Positions 17,763 to 26,737 of a stretch of 64,000 nucleotides of DNA are shown here, in pieces (within the stretch, counting starts at the first letter, position 1; each line of letters begins with the position of its first letter). Origin of the DNA: CAWCDJ01 sp963796485 (GTDB taxonomy: Bacteria; Acidobacteriota; Terriglobia; Bryobacterales; Bryobacteraceae); assembly GCA_963796485.1 (NCBI GenBank), contig CAWCLV010000007.1, positions 1-64,000 on the forward strand. Reading direction: 5' to 3'. The position numbers were made by a program, and so were the translations under genes. The notes beneath the pieces were generated by a model that worked only from the letters and a program-made list of their open reading frames with translations, did no database searches and was not told the origin of the DNA.

Positions 17763-17886
17763 GGTAGGCCATCCGGGCCTGCCCAGGCCGGCCACCAAAC
17801 AACCATAACGACCGGAGGGAGCGGTTTGCGCCCGGCTTTTCGCGCGCCTTCAACGCGTGGGCAGGCCTGGAGGCCTACCCTACCTA
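17760..17886. repeat. Dispersed palindromic repeat (GGGTAGGCC family), copy A
   Basis: Inverted arms GGGTAGGCCATCCGGGCCTG (from 17762) and its imperfect complement ending CCTACCCTA (to about 17883) flank about 75 nt. The spacer includes GACCGGAGGGAGCGG, related to the second repeat family. The left arm supplies the TAG stop of the M1-like gene, and the right arm abuts the TAG stop of the convergent HAD gene. Confidence 0.75.
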
Positions 17887-18570
17887 AAAGTGCTTGCGCA
17901 GATCGCCGAAGCGCTCGAACTGCAGGAGCCGGCCGTTTCCCGGCCGGATCTCCTGCTTCTCCAGCACCCAAGTGTGCGCGTGCGGCACGAAGACGGCGTT
18001 CAAACCCGCTTCCAGCGCGGGGTTGACGTCCGATTTCGGGCTGTTGCCGATCATCCAGGTTCGCGCGGGGTCCATCGCGCGCTGCTCCACCAGTAACCGG
18101 TAGGCCGGTGCGTCCTTCTCTTTCACAATCGCTGTGTGGCGAAAGTAAATTCCCAGCCCGGAGCGGTCGATCTTCAGCTTCTGTTCGTCGGGGTGCCCCT
18201 TGGTGAAAAGGGTCAGGTCGTGGCGATCCGCCAGGTACGCCAGGGTTTCGGCAACTCCGTCGATCACCTCCACGGGACATTCGAGGATGCGCTCCGCGAA
18301 GCCCATCACGATTTTGAGATCCTCCTCGCGGACCGCCCGCTCCACTAAGTGCTCGTAGGTCTGCCGCAGGTTGCGGGCGAAGTTGAGCGAGCCGTAGCCG
18401 TGGATTTTGGCGTTGGCCGATTCGATCTCGTCGAGCACGTCCCGGATTTCCAGTGGCGTGAGCTTCGAGTGATCCAGAAAATCCACGAAATCGTCGAAGG
18501 CGTCCTCGAAATAGATGTTGTTCTCCCAGAGGGTGTCGTCGGCGTCGATGATCAGAAACTGTTGCTTCAT
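17884..18570 (-). CDS. HAD-superfamily hydrolase (putative phosphatase)
   Basis: This 228-aa soluble enzyme carries the HAD motifs: DADDTLW (nucleophile D9, acid D11), LFTKG (motif II Thr), the lysine-bearing segment around HTAIVKEKDAP, and GNSPKSDVNPAL (motif IV acidic site). A helical cap lies between motifs I and II (about 20-95). The fold matches the YjjG/phosphoglycolate phosphatase type, but the substrate is unknown. The ATG overlaps the stop of the TonB-like gene by 4 nt, so the two are probably coupled. Confidence 0.88.
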   Translation of the reverse strand: MKQQFLIIDADDTLWENNIYFEDAFDDFVDFLDHSKLTPLEIRDVLDEIESANAKIHGYGSLNFARNLRQTYEHLVERAVREEDLKIVMGFAERILECPVEVIDGVAETLAYLADRHDLTLFTKGHPDEQKLKIDRSGLGIYFRHTAIVKEKDAPAYRLLVEQRAMDPARTWMIGNSPKSDVNPALEAGLNAVFVPHAHTWVLEKQEIRPGNGRLLQFERFGDLRKHF

Positions 18571-20186
18571 TTGCCCGTTTTGGTTGCGAGGTGAAATGGA
18601 ATCTCGAAGACGGCGTCCACGTCGATCGGGGCTCCGCCGCGGCGCGCCGGTTCGAAAAGCCACTTGCCCAGCGCTTCCTGCGAGCTTTGGTCGAGCCGCG
18701 CATCAATGCCTTTCAGCAGAACGATGTGATCCACGCGCCCGTCTTTCCGAATGATCGCATAAAGCCTGACTTTGCCTTCGATGCCCTCGGCCGCGGCGGA
18801 CGCGATGTACTTCGGGTCCACCTTCCGCAGCGGCACCGGCGCGCGCATGAGTTCCTGCCGCTCGTTGGCTTCGTGCTCGGCGAACCACACGTGCCAACTG
18901 CCGGAGTAGCTCGTCACGTTTGGCATCTGGAAGGCCACGGTGTAAATGTAGCGGCCCCGCAGAACGGCCTCGGGGGGCTCTCCCGAACGCGGTGCGGCAG
19001 GTTCCGGCGCGGCGGCGGGCGGCGGAAAGTGCGCTACGTCCGCGAGCCGCTCGCGCGTGAATGGCAGCACCTTTCCCACCAGAGTCGGTTTGCCTTCGGT
19101 ATCGCCGCCTCGGGCCAGTAACCCCGGCACCTGCAGCGTGGAAGTTGTGGGCGCGCCCGTTCCGCCGTCCGGCCGCAGCGCCGGACCCGCGGAAAAGCCC
19201 GCTTCGCGCGATCCGGGCGGCGCGGGCAGTTCGGAGGTCACCGCCGGATTCAATCCCGCGATCGCCAGCGAGGCTTCGCCCGAAACCGAGGGACCGGATA
19301 CCCCCGGCGCCGTGGGCAGGTTCGAAGTGTCGCGAGTTGCCGCGCCGCGTTCCGCCGGACGCGAGAAAGCCCGTACTGGCGCGGCCAAAGCGGGTGCGTC
19401 AATCAGTACGGCGGCCTCACCCTGCGGGCCCGCGCCCTTGACCGCGGGTGCCTCCGGCAGGGCCGGCGCAGCATCGGATTGCCGGCGCATTCCGCCCTGC
19501 CGGGGATCTCTGAATGCGCGAACCGGGCCTGAGGGGCCGGCGGCCGGCAGCGAAAGGTTACGCCCTTCGAGAGTCACGGAAATTTCCGGCGCGTCCGGCA
19601 GCGCCGGCGCCGGCCACGCCGCGCGAGCCTGCTCGGGCGCTTGGAATTTACGGACCGGTGCGGCCAGTTCCGCCGCTGGAATGGCGGGGTTCCGTCCGGG
19701 AACAGCACGCGCGATCTCGGGTGCCTCCGGCAACGCGGGCGCTGTAATCGCGTCAGCGCGCTTTTCCGGCGGAGGCGCGAACTGCCGCACCGGCCTGGCG
19801 GGCTGCACGGCAACCACGTTCGGAAGCGGCAGCGGCTTGGGCGCGCTCGCTTCGGGCGCGGGCATCCAGATCATCTGCGGCGGCCGGTCGAGCTCCTTGT
19901 TCCCGGCCACCAAAGTCTGGTTGAACTTGAAGCGCGCGCGCGGCGGTCGCGGATCCCGGCGGCCGGCCGGCGTCACGTCCGGCAGGCGGTTCTTCAGGCT
20001 GTACCACACGATCCGGTGCGCGTTCGCCCGGATCTCCATATCGTAGAGAGAACGTCGCGGCTCCGGCGGAGTGTTCAGCGTGCCGAACGCCACCCAGCCG
20101 AGGATCACGCCGTGGATGATTCCGGAGAACGAGAACGAACCCCAGCTTCGCAGCGTATCGTCCGAGCCGCGGATCACGACCTTCAT
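18567..20186 (-). CDS. TonB-like energy-transducer protein with proline-rich repeats
   Basis: This 539-aa protein has one N-terminal membrane helix (about 18-37), a very long Pro/Ala-rich spacer and a C-terminal TonB domain (about 450-535: VRLYAIIRKDGRVDHIVLLKG ... ALGKWLFEPARRGG, quoted in part). The spacer contains four degenerate repeats of about 45 residues, each with a PALPEAPE-like core (150, 194, 241, 289) and, for the first ones, a PVRxF box (132, 177, 221, 270). TonB transmits proton-motive force to outer-membrane receptors, and two such receptors lie in this window, though pairing is unproven. No exbB/exbD is adjacent. It begins one nucleotide after the LON-domain gene. Confidence 0.85.
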   Translation of the reverse strand: MKVVIRGSDDTLRSWGSFSFSGIIHGVILGWVAFGTLNTPPEPRRSLYDMEIRANAHRIVWYSLKNRLPDVTPAGRRDPRPPRARFKFNQTLVAGNKELDRPPQMIWMPAPEASAPKPLPLPNVVAVQPARPVRQFAPPPEKRADAITAPALPEAPEIARAVPGRNPAIPAAELAAPVRKFQAPEQARAAWPAPALPDAPEISVTLEGRNLSLPAAGPSGPVRAFRDPRQGGMRRQSDAAPALPEAPAVKGAGPQGEAAVLIDAPALAAPVRAFSRPAERGAATRDTSNLPTAPGVSGPSVSGEASLAIAGLNPAVTSELPAPPGSREAGFSAGPALRPDGGTGAPTTSTLQVPGLLARGGDTEGKPTLVGKVLPFTRERLADVAHFPPPAAAPEPAAPRSGEPPEAVLRGRYIYTVAFQMPNVTSYSGSWHVWFAEHEANERQELMRAPVPLRKVDPKYIASAAAEGIEGKVRLYAIIRKDGRVDHIVLLKGIDARLDQSSQEALGKWLFEPARRGGAPIDVDAVFEIPFHLATKTGK

Positions 20187-20187
20187 T

Positions 20188-20817
20188 TCAAAGCCCGGCC
20201 GGTTTGTGGCCGAAACCGTTGGTGGGCGCCAGTTCCTTCATCCGTTCGATGGTGCGCTGGCGTGGAACGTACTCGGCGAGAAACTGATTCAGTTCCTGAA
20301 GCCGGCGGGTTTCGGATCGCTGCCGCAGCAATCCATTGAGGAAATCGAGATCGGGGACCGCCTGGGCCAGTTGAAAACTCAACTGCGGATCCTCGACATC
20401 CGGCTGCGGCTCTTCGCGCACCGCCCCGAGCGCCCGAAATTCCTGATATTGTTCGAGGGCCTTGCCGCGGAGTTCGGGGGAGGGCGTCACAAAATCGTCG
20501 TCGTCGAAAAACGAAACCTCGCCCTGGAGGTAATCCTTCTCTTCGCTGATCGAGAGGATTTCGAAGCGCCGCTTTCCCCGGGTCAGGATATCCATGCGCC
20601 CGTCCGGATACATATGCAGCACCTTTTCGACTCCCACCGTGCAGCCGGCGTTGACGATGCCTTCGTCCTTCGCCAGAACCACTCCGAATTCGGAAGCGTC
20701 GCGGATGGCCTCGCCAATCATTCCCTTGTAGCGTTCCTCGAAAATATGCAGGGGGAGGGCCGTCCTCGGGAAGACCACGACCTGCAGCGGGAATAGCGGG
20801 AGCATCCGCGAAGGCAT
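20188..20817 (-). CDS. LON substrate-binding-domain protein
   Basis: This 209-aa protein consists of the N-terminal LON domain alone, without AAA+ or protease domains. Typical segments are LPLFPLQVVVFPRTALPLHIFEERYK at the start (quoted in part), FGVVLA and GCTVGVEKVLHMYPDGRMDI. Stand-alone LON-domain proteins are common in bacteria; their role is unclear, perhaps substrate recognition. The ATG at 20817 is chosen because the domain begins there; the longer frame runs into the divergent SDR gene. It heads an apparent LON-TonB-HAD operon. Confidence 0.85.
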   Translation of the reverse strand: MPSRMLPLFPLQVVVFPRTALPLHIFEERYKGMIGEAIRDASEFGVVLAKDEGIVNAGCTVGVEKVLHMYPDGRMDILTRGKRRFEILSISEEKDYLQGEVSFFDDDDFVTPSPELRGKALEQYQEFRALGAVREEPQPDVEDPQLSFQLAQAVPDLDFLNGLLRQRSETRRLQELNQFLAEYVPRQRTIERMKELAPTNGFGHKPAGL

Positions 20818-20881
20818 GGTACTATTATTGCGTTTCGGGGAGATTTCGAGCAATCCTAACCTCGCTATAGCGTCGTCTCGC

Positions 20882-21655
20882 ATGCGCATTGACGGAAAAA
20901 TCGTACTGATCACGGGGGCCTCCGAAGGCATCGGCGCGGCCTGCGCGGCCGAATTCGCGCGCTGCGGAGCGAAGCTCTCGCTGACCGCCCGTTCCGAGGA
21001 AGGGCTGCGGCGGGCCGGTGGCGCCGGGGCGCTGATTACCACGGGAGATCTCACCGACGAGGAAGCACGCCGCCGCGTCGTGCAGCGCACCATCGAGCGC
21101 TACGGTGCGATCGACATCCTCATCAACAACGCCGGCATCGGCTTCTACCTGCCTTCCTGGAGCTCGCCCATGGACGACGTCCGGCGAACCATGGATCTGA
21201 ACTTTTTCGCGCTGCTCGGAATGATCCAGCTCACGGTTCCGCATATGCGCGTCCACGGCAGCGGGATGATCGTCAACGTGGGCTCCATAGCCGGCAAGAT
21301 GACCCTGCCCTGGATGACCGTCTACAGCGCTTCGAAATCCGCCGTGGGCACGCTCACCGAGGGACTCCGGATGGAATTGAAGCGCGACGGGATCCGCACC
21401 ATGCTGGTGTGCCCCGGATATGTGAAGACCGGTTTCCAGGAGCACGTTCTGGTTGGCAGTCCGCCCGAAAAGGTGAAGCGCTCGCGCCGCTTCGCCGTGA
21501 CCGCCGAACAGTGCGCGCACGCCATCCGGCGCGGCGTGGAACGGGATGCCCGCACGGTTCTGAGCCCCAGGGCCGGTTGGATCCTGGTAGGGTTGATGAG
21601 GCTGATTCCCTCTCTTGTGGAGGGCCGCATGGCGGGGTTGAACGAGACGGCATGA
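20882..21655 (+). CDS. Short-chain dehydrogenase/reductase
   Basis: This 257-aa classical SDR oxidoreductase has the NAD(P)-binding motif TGASEGIG near residue 12, NNAG near 85 and the catalytic YSASK near 150 with an upstream Ser (NVGSIAG). The substrate is unknown. The C-terminus has a short hydrophobic stretch (GWILVGLMRLIPSLV) that could contact membrane. The ATG at 20882 places the dinucleotide-binding motif at the usual distance from the N-terminus. It is divergent from the LON gene with 64 nt between starts, and overlaps aroK by 4 nt. Confidence 0.9.
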   Translation: MRIDGKIVLITGASEGIGAACAAEFARCGAKLSLTARSEEGLRRAGGAGALITTGDLTDEEARRRVVQRTIERYGAIDILINNAGIGFYLPSWSSPMDDVRRTMDLNFFALLGMIQLTVPHMRVHGSGMIVNVGSIAGKMTLPWMTVYSASKSAVGTLTEGLRMELKRDGIRTMLVCPGYVKTGFQEHVLVGSPPEKVKRSRRFAVTAEQCAHAIRRGVERDARTVLSPRAGWILVGLMRLIPSLVEGRMAGLNETA

Positions 21656-22191
21656 ACCTGCGATTGAAGCAGACACCGGGAATTTACGTGGTGGGCTTCA
21701 TGGGTTCCGGCAAGTCCACTGTCGGGCGCCACCTGGCCCACCGCCTCGGGTGGAATTTCTTCGACATCGACGACGAAATCCAATCCGCCGAAAAGTGCAC
21801 CATCGCCGAAATATTCGCGACGCGCGGAGAGCCCGAGTTCCGCCGGATCGAATCCGACATTCTGCGCCAGCACATCCGCTGGATCGAACGCGGCCGCCCG
21901 GCCGTCCTGGCGCTCGGAGGCGGGGCCTTCACCATCCCCTCGAATCGCGAACTCATCGCCGGCAACGGCATCAGCGTCTGGCTCGACTGCCCGCTCCACC
22001 TGGTTCGCCACCGTTTGGCGCGCACTCCCCACGCCCCCGTGAGGCCCCTGGCGCAGGATCCCGTGAAGCTCGCGGCATTGTTTGAAACCCGCCGCGAGCA
22101 CTACGGACTGGCCGACCTCACCATTCCGGTCGAGAATGACGACGCCGAACGCACGGTGGATGCCATCCTGGCCGACCCCACTTTCCGATGA
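21652..22191 (+). CDS. aroK: Shikimate kinase
   Basis: This 179-aa enzyme phosphorylates shikimate at the 3-OH in aromatic amino acid synthesis. The Walker A motif GFMGSGKST is at residues 15-23, followed by FFDIDDEI (shikimate-binding Asp), an arginine pair in EFRRIE and GGGAF. The LID segment APVRPLAQD carries the expected arginine. It overlaps the SDR gene and the glycerate kinase gene by 4 nt each (ATGA), so the four-gene run is translationally coupled. No other aro genes are nearby. Confidence 0.93.
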   Translation: MNLRLKQTPGIYVVGFMGSGKSTVGRHLAHRLGWNFFDIDDEIQSAEKCTIAEIFATRGEPEFRRIESDILRQHIRWIERGRPAVLALGGGAFTIPSNRELIAGNGISVWLDCPLHLVRHRLARTPHAPVRPLAQDPVKLAALFETRREHYGLADLTIPVENDDAERTVDAILADPTFR

Positions 22192-23465
22192 CCACGCGAA
22201 CCATGCGGGCCCATGCCCGCGCCATCTTCCGCGCGGCGCTGAAGGCCGCCGACCCCGCCGAGGCCGTCGCGCGCCATCTCGAATCCCGGGATTTCTCCCG
22301 CTTCCGCCATGTCTATGTGATCGGTGCGGGCAAGGCGGGCGCCTCGATGGCGAAAGCGGCCGAACGGGTTCTCGGGAAGCGGATCAGCGCCGGGCTGATC
22401 AACGTCAAGTACGGCCACCTCACGAAATTGCGGCGCATCGCCCTGAATGAAACCGGCCATCCCGTGCCGGACGCCCAGGGCGTCGTGGGTTCCGCCAGGA
22501 TCGCCGGGCTGGCGCTAAGCGCCCAGAAGGACGACCTGGTGCTCTGCCTGATTTCGGGCGGCGCCTCCGCGCTCCTGCCGCTACCGGCGTCCGGCATCAC
22601 TCTCGACGAAAAGCAGGCGGTAACCAAACTGCTGCTGGCCTGCGGCGCCAACATCCACGAGATCAATGCCGTCCGCAAGCACATCTCGCGGATCAAGGGC
22701 GGCCAGCTCGCGCGCCTCGCCTGGCCCGCCACCGTGGAATCGCTGCTGCTTTCCGACGTCATCGGCGACGATCTCGACGTGATCGGCTCCGGCCCCACCG
22801 CCCCCGATTCCTCCACCTTCGCCCGCGTGGCGGAGATCTTCGAAAAATACGGTATCACCGGCCGCGTACCGTGCGCCGTGCGCGAGCGCATCGAGCAAGG
22901 CATTCGCGGCGGAATCCCCGAGACGCCGAAGCCGGATGATCCGATCTTCGCGCGCGTGCGCAATATCGTGGTTGGCAGCAACCGGTTGGCGCTCGATGCC
23001 GCCGCCCGGCGCGCGAAGGAGCTCGGTTACCGTCCGCTGGTGCTCGCGAGCGGCATTGAAGGCGAAACCCGCGAGATTGCGCGCATGCACGCCGCGATCG
23101 CCCGCGAGCGGCCCGTCCGTCCACCCGCCTGCATCATCACCGGGGGCGAGACCACGGTTACACTCAAGGGCGCGGGCCTTGGGGGACGCAATCAGGAGTT
23201 CGTTCTGGCCGCGGCGATCGACATCGCGGGCCTCCCGAAGACCGTCGTCTTCAGCGCCGGCACCGACGGCACCGACGGTCCCACGGACGCCGCCGGCGCC
23301 ATCGCCGATGGCGAAACGCTGCGCCGCAATCCGGACGCCCGCGCCTTCCTCGACTGCAACGATTCCTACCACTACTTTCAGTCGCTCGACGATCTCGTCA
23401 TCACCGGCCCCACCCATACCAACGTCATGGATGTCCGGCTGATCCTGGTCGGAGCGGAAAAATGA
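22188..23465 (+). CDS. Glycerate 2-kinase (MOFRL family)
   Basis: This 425-aa two-domain kinase phosphorylates D-glycerate to 2-phosphoglycerate. The N-terminal DUF4147 part shows VIGAGKAGASMAKAAE, LCLISGGASALLPLP and RKHISRIKGGQLAR; the C-terminal MOFRL part shows GGRNQEFVLAAAIDI and SAGTDGTDGPTDAAGAI. The length and motifs match the GckA/TtuD type. It feeds three-carbon acids into glycolysis. It overlaps both neighbours by 4 nt. Confidence 0.93.
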   Translation: MTTRTMRAHARAIFRAALKAADPAEAVARHLESRDFSRFRHVYVIGAGKAGASMAKAAERVLGKRISAGLINVKYGHLTKLRRIALNETGHPVPDAQGVVGSARIAGLALSAQKDDLVLCLISGGASALLPLPASGITLDEKQAVTKLLLACGANIHEINAVRKHISRIKGGQLARLAWPATVESLLLSDVIGDDLDVIGSGPTAPDSSTFARVAEIFEKYGITGRVPCAVRERIEQGIRGGIPETPKPDDPIFARVRNIVVGSNRLALDAAARRAKELGYRPLVLASGIEGETREIARMHAAIARERPVRPPACIITGGETTVTLKGAGLGGRNQEFVLAAAIDIAGLPKTVVFSAGTDGTDGPTDAAGAIADGETLRRNPDARAFLDCNDSYHYFQSLDDLVITGPTHTNVMDVRLILVGAEK

Positions 23466-23818
23466 GTTTCTGGAAACGCGAGGTGATCGACTTCGCGCTC
23501 GACCGAGAAACCCGCCTGCAGATGGAAGAACAGCGGCGCTGGATCGAGCGCGAGCCCGGAAATCCGCGGCCCTTCTATCACCTGGCGGAGTTCTGCCGGA
23601 TGAGTGGGGCCCACGAGTCGGCGCTGGGACTGCTGCTCGAAGCGGTGCGACTCGACCCCGCGTTCGCCGCCGCGCACGTGGCGCTCGCCGAGATGTATGT
23701 TGTGCGGGGCGACGATCATGCGGCCTGGCAGCACGCCCGCGATGCCGAGCAGCATGGCGACTCCCGGGCGGTCGCTCTCCTCACGCGCTACGGATCCGCA
23801 CCCGGTACTCCACGCTGA
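23462..23818 (+). CDS. Small TPR-repeat protein
   Basis: This 118-aa soluble protein has two or three tetratricopeptide-like helices (PFYHLAEFCRMSGAHESALG; AAHVALAEMYVVRGDDHAAW), a fold used for protein-protein contacts. It has no signal peptide. It is the last gene of the SDR-aroK-glycerate kinase run and overlaps it by 4 nt. Its 3' end overlaps the convergent dioxygenase gene by 38 nt. The partner is unknown. Confidence 0.78.
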   Translation: MSFWKREVIDFALDRETRLQMEEQRRWIEREPGNPRPFYHLAEFCRMSGAHESALGLLLEAVRLDPAFAAAHVALAEMYVVRGDDHAAWQHARDAEQHGDSRAVALLTRYGSAPGTPR

Positions 23819-24434
23819 GGCGGCTCTTCCGCATCTCGGGGCGGCAATGAGTCCGGTGCAGCGTGCCGCCCAAAAAGACCAGAGCGTCTCCCGGCTCCAG
23901 CGCGGGAATCCAAAAGTCGGCCGCCGCGAAACGCATCCGCACGGCGGAGTCGTTCAGTTCGGTGAAGTGCAGGAGCCGGTCGAGCGGCCGCCGGACGAGC
24001 TCGAGGCCCGGCGCTTCCAGCCCGCACGAATCCAACGCGACCCAGACGGTCAGCAGCGGGGTCATGGGGATCGCCGTCCCTGGCTCGGGCGGAAACCGCA
24101 CTCCCAGCGCTCCGTCCTGGTGCCACGTATGCGCCTGGAATTGCGGCGGGGTCTTCTTGCGTACCCATGAGTCTTCGATCCGGCAATCGGCCGGGTCGAA
24201 TCCGGCAGCCGACACGGGCGCGAATAACTGGTCGTCCGGACAGCCGGAATCGCGCAGCGCCGTCACCACCGCGGAATTCGAAAAGCGGTTGTACCGCCAA
24301 TGCTCCGCAAGGGCTTGGCCCGCCTCGACCTTGTTGAAACACCGAGCCGCGGCTTTCCGGAGCACGGCCGTCCATCCGGCCGGACACAGGCCGCGTACCT
24401 GCGCCACTCCAAATTGCAGCAGCTCGGGTCCCAC
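23781..24434 (-). CDS. Phytanoyl-CoA dioxygenase-like (PhyH) Fe(II)/2-oxoglutarate oxygenase
   Basis: This 217-aa soluble protein carries the PhyH metal motif H-x-D in TWHQDGALGV near residue 116 and a distal histidine in LGGTLHRTH near 190. Between them, TPLLTVWVALDSCGLEAPGLELV is the usual jelly-roll core. It should use Fe(II) and 2-oxoglutarate to hydroxylate a small molecule of unknown identity. The start is a GTG at 24434 without a clear Shine-Dalgarno, so the N-terminus is uncertain. It converges on the TPR gene with a 38-nt overlap. Confidence 0.8.
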   Translation of the reverse strand: MGPELLQFGVAQVRGLCPAGWTAVLRKAAARCFNKVEAGQALAEHWRYNRFSNSAVVTALRDSGCPDDQLFAPVSAAGFDPADCRIEDSWVRKKTPPQFQAHTWHQDGALGVRFPPEPGTAIPMTPLLTVWVALDSCGLEAPGLELVRRPLDRLLHFTELNDSAVRMRFAAADFWIPALEPGDALVFLGGTLHRTHCRPEMRKSRLSVEYRVRIRSA

Positions 24435-24461
24435 GCCGCTAGTGTCGCAGAAACGCCGGGA

Positions 24462-25343
24462 TCAGTTCCCGCCGTTGAACAGGCCAGAGAGGCTTCGAAT
24501 CTCGATCTTGATCCCGTAATACGACCGCACATCGTCGGAACCGGGACCGAAATCCGAGTCCACCACCATCTGAAAGTACGGGTGGACATCCACCTTGCCA
24601 CTGATTCCGGCATCCCACTCGATGTAGCCGTTCACCTTGCCGCGCCGTCCCCTGTGGATCGCGAACAGGTCGGTGCGCCCCCACCCCACATCCAGGTAGC
24701 TGCCGGTGAACGGGCCGCTGGTTACGATGGCTCCGACCGCCAGTTTCGTATGATCGTCCGCCACATCGCCGCCGTTGTTCTGCACCGTCAGAAAACCGAG
24801 CTGGGATTTCAGGTAGAGATTCGCCGGGTGGCTCGAGCCCGCGTTCAGTTTCAGAAACTCCAACCGCAAGCCGGCGTAGGCCTCCAGGCTGCCGGCATTC
24901 CGGAGCACGGCGAGGAAAGCGTCGGGCGCGGAATTCGGATTGAACCCCGCGCAAACCGGCGGGCCGCTCGATCCTGTTCCCTGCGACTGGGAACAATTCA
25001 CGTCCGAGCTTCGCTGCCCGTGAACAGTCTCTCCGAATACCCAGAGCTGCAGCGGCACGCGGGTTTCCGGCTTTCGTGCGGCAAGGCGGTACGCGAAATC
25101 CACGCCCGCTGCATAGCCGGACTTGGGTCCCGAGTCCGACGCGGCGTATCCGATATATTGCTTCGTCTCGTTGCTGGCGAAGGAATCGATCGCGGCTCCC
25201 GCATAGAAGGCGGCCTGGAAATCTTCGCGGCTATCGGTGGTCGGTTTCTGTTGGGCTCGAACGGGGCCCGCACATGGCAAGGTGAACCACAAGCTCATGA
25301 TGAGTGTCCGCTTGACGCGGGCTGAAGGGGAAAGTCTGGGCAT
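24462..25343 (-). CDS. Exported protein, possibly outer-membrane beta-barrel
   Basis: This 293-aa protein has an N-terminal basic region and a hydrophobic segment (TLIMSLWFTLPCAGPVRAQ), consistent with a signal peptide cut after AQ. The mature part alternates polar and hydrophobic residues with many Gly/Asp turns, as in small beta-barrels, but the C-terminus (FNGGN) lacks the usual final aromatic. AGGAGC upstream of the ATG serves as ribosome-binding site. I recognise no family. Confidence 0.7.
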   Translation of the reverse strand: MPRLSPSARVKRTLIMSLWFTLPCAGPVRAQQKPTTDSREDFQAAFYAGAAIDSFASNETKQYIGYAASDSGPKSGYAAGVDFAYRLAARKPETRVPLQLWVFGETVHGQRSSDVNCSQSQGTGSSGPPVCAGFNPNSAPDAFLAVLRNAGSLEAYAGLRLEFLKLNAGSSHPANLYLKSQLGFLTVQNNGGDVADDHTKLAVGAIVTSGPFTGSYLDVGWGRTDLFAIHRGRRGKVNGYIEWDAGISGKVDVHPYFQMVVDSDFGPGSDDVRSYYGIKIEIRSLSGLFNGGN

Positions 25344-25425
25344 GAAGGGGCGCTCCTGGGACGCCGATCACAAAGTAACCCACACTCTGCGGTCCCCCCT
25401 TTGCCTTCTGTTGATTCTAAAAGAA

Positions 25426-26700
25426 TTAAACCTGACGATCGAGTGTGACCGGCTGCGATGCACCCCGGATGGACCGCGCGGCAGCCCACAACACAACCGC
25501 AAGCGCCACGCTCAGGATCGGGATCACGTACATCGCGTCGTGCAGTCCCCGCGCGCGTGCCGCTTCGCTGGTGCCGTGTGCGAAGAAATCGCTGAGTTTT
25601 CCGGTGACCAGGGGACCGAACGCGCCGCCGCAAAGGTACATCACCATGTAGTAGCCCGCCATCGCCGTGCCCCGAAGTCCGGAAGGCACCACGTCCTGAA
25701 TGGCCGCATACACCAGCGTGTAGTACATCTGGAGCAGGCCGTACGCCGTCATCAGAAGCAGCGTGGCTTCGAGCGCTCCGCCGGAGGGCGCCTGCAGGGC
25801 AGCCAGCCCGGCTGGAGCGGCCAGCAGCGCGGCGCCGGCGGCCAACCTCAGCTTCCAATCGCCCCCGCCCCGATCTCCCCACGTTCCGGCAGCCGCCGCG
25901 GCCAGAATCCCGGCCACGCCCGAGCCGATCCCCGCCCACACGCCCGCAGTGCCCACCGGCATGCCGTGAACCCGCGTCAGGAATGCCGAAACGAAGGTCG
26001 AAAACGTGTACAGGGTGAAGTTCAAAAGCGCGCCGGATGCCGCGATCCACCAGAGGGCCCGGATCTTGAGCAGTTTCCGCCAGCCGTCATCCTGCCGCCA
26101 CGGCGACATGGCGGCTCTTGCCGGCTCATTCAGCCAGAGTAGCGCCGGCGCCAGCGCCATCGCCGGCACCGCCGCCACGGCCATGGCGATGCGCCAGCCG
26201 TACGCCTGCGCCACCGGTCCGCTGATCGCGAAGCTCAGCATGACCCCCACCGGGACCGCCACCATGAATCCGGCCATGGCCCGCGCGCGACGCGATGGCC
26301 GGACCAGGTCGCCGATCCAGCTCACGGCAACCGGCGCGCAAACCGCCTCGCCCACCCCCACCCCGAGCCGCGTTCCGAGCAGCATCCCGTAGTTCACTGC
26401 CAGGCCGCCCATGGCCGTAAGCCCCGCCCAAACGGCCACGCCGGATGCCAGCAGGCTTTTACGGCTCACCCGGTCCGCCATGCGCCCGAAGGGCAGGCCG
26501 GCGATGGCATACACCAGGATGAAGATCGTGGGGATCGCACCAAGCTGTGTGTCGGTGAGGTGGAACTCGTGACGCAGCGGTTCCAACACCGCACCGAGCG
26601 CCTGGCGGTCGTAGATGTTGAGGACGTTGACGAGAAAAAGAACGGCCAGCGAAGGTCCGATTCTGCTTGCCTTCGCCGGCCGGGAGCCTGGCTGGGTCAC
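25426..26700 (-). CDS. Major facilitator superfamily transporter
   Basis: This 424-aa polytopic protein has about twelve transmembrane segments. The signature loop between helices 2 and 3 reads GRMADRVSRKSLL, and an early motif NIYDRQALGAVLEPL resembles Spinster-like and anion:cation symporter branches. The substrate cannot be deduced. The start is GTG at 26700. A palindromic intergenic element lies directly upstream, separating it from the DUF4097 gene. Confidence 0.88.
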   Translation of the reverse strand: MTQPGSRPAKASRIGPSLAVLFLVNVLNIYDRQALGAVLEPLRHEFHLTDTQLGAIPTIFILVYAIAGLPFGRMADRVSRKSLLASGVAVWAGLTAMGGLAVNYGMLLGTRLGVGVGEAVCAPVAVSWIGDLVRPSRRARAMAGFMVAVPVGVMLSFAISGPVAQAYGWRIAMAVAAVPAMALAPALLWLNEPARAAMSPWRQDDGWRKLLKIRALWWIAASGALLNFTLYTFSTFVSAFLTRVHGMPVGTAGVWAGIGSGVAGILAAAAAGTWGDRGGGDWKLRLAAGAALLAAPAGLAALQAPSGGALEATLLLMTAYGLLQMYYTLVYAAIQDVVPSGLRGTAMAGYYMVMYLCGGAFGPLVTGKLSDFFAHGTSEAARARGLHDAMYVIPILSVALAVVLWAAARSIRGASQPVTLDRQV

Positions 26701-26737
26701 CCGGATTTCTCATCGATTCGATCGGGCCCGCTGGTAG

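Noticed and set aside
23781..23818. Convergent 38-nt overlap of the TPR and dioxygenase genes as evidence that one is spurious
   Set aside because: Both proteins have recognisable folds to their ends; short convergent overlaps are common in compact genomes.
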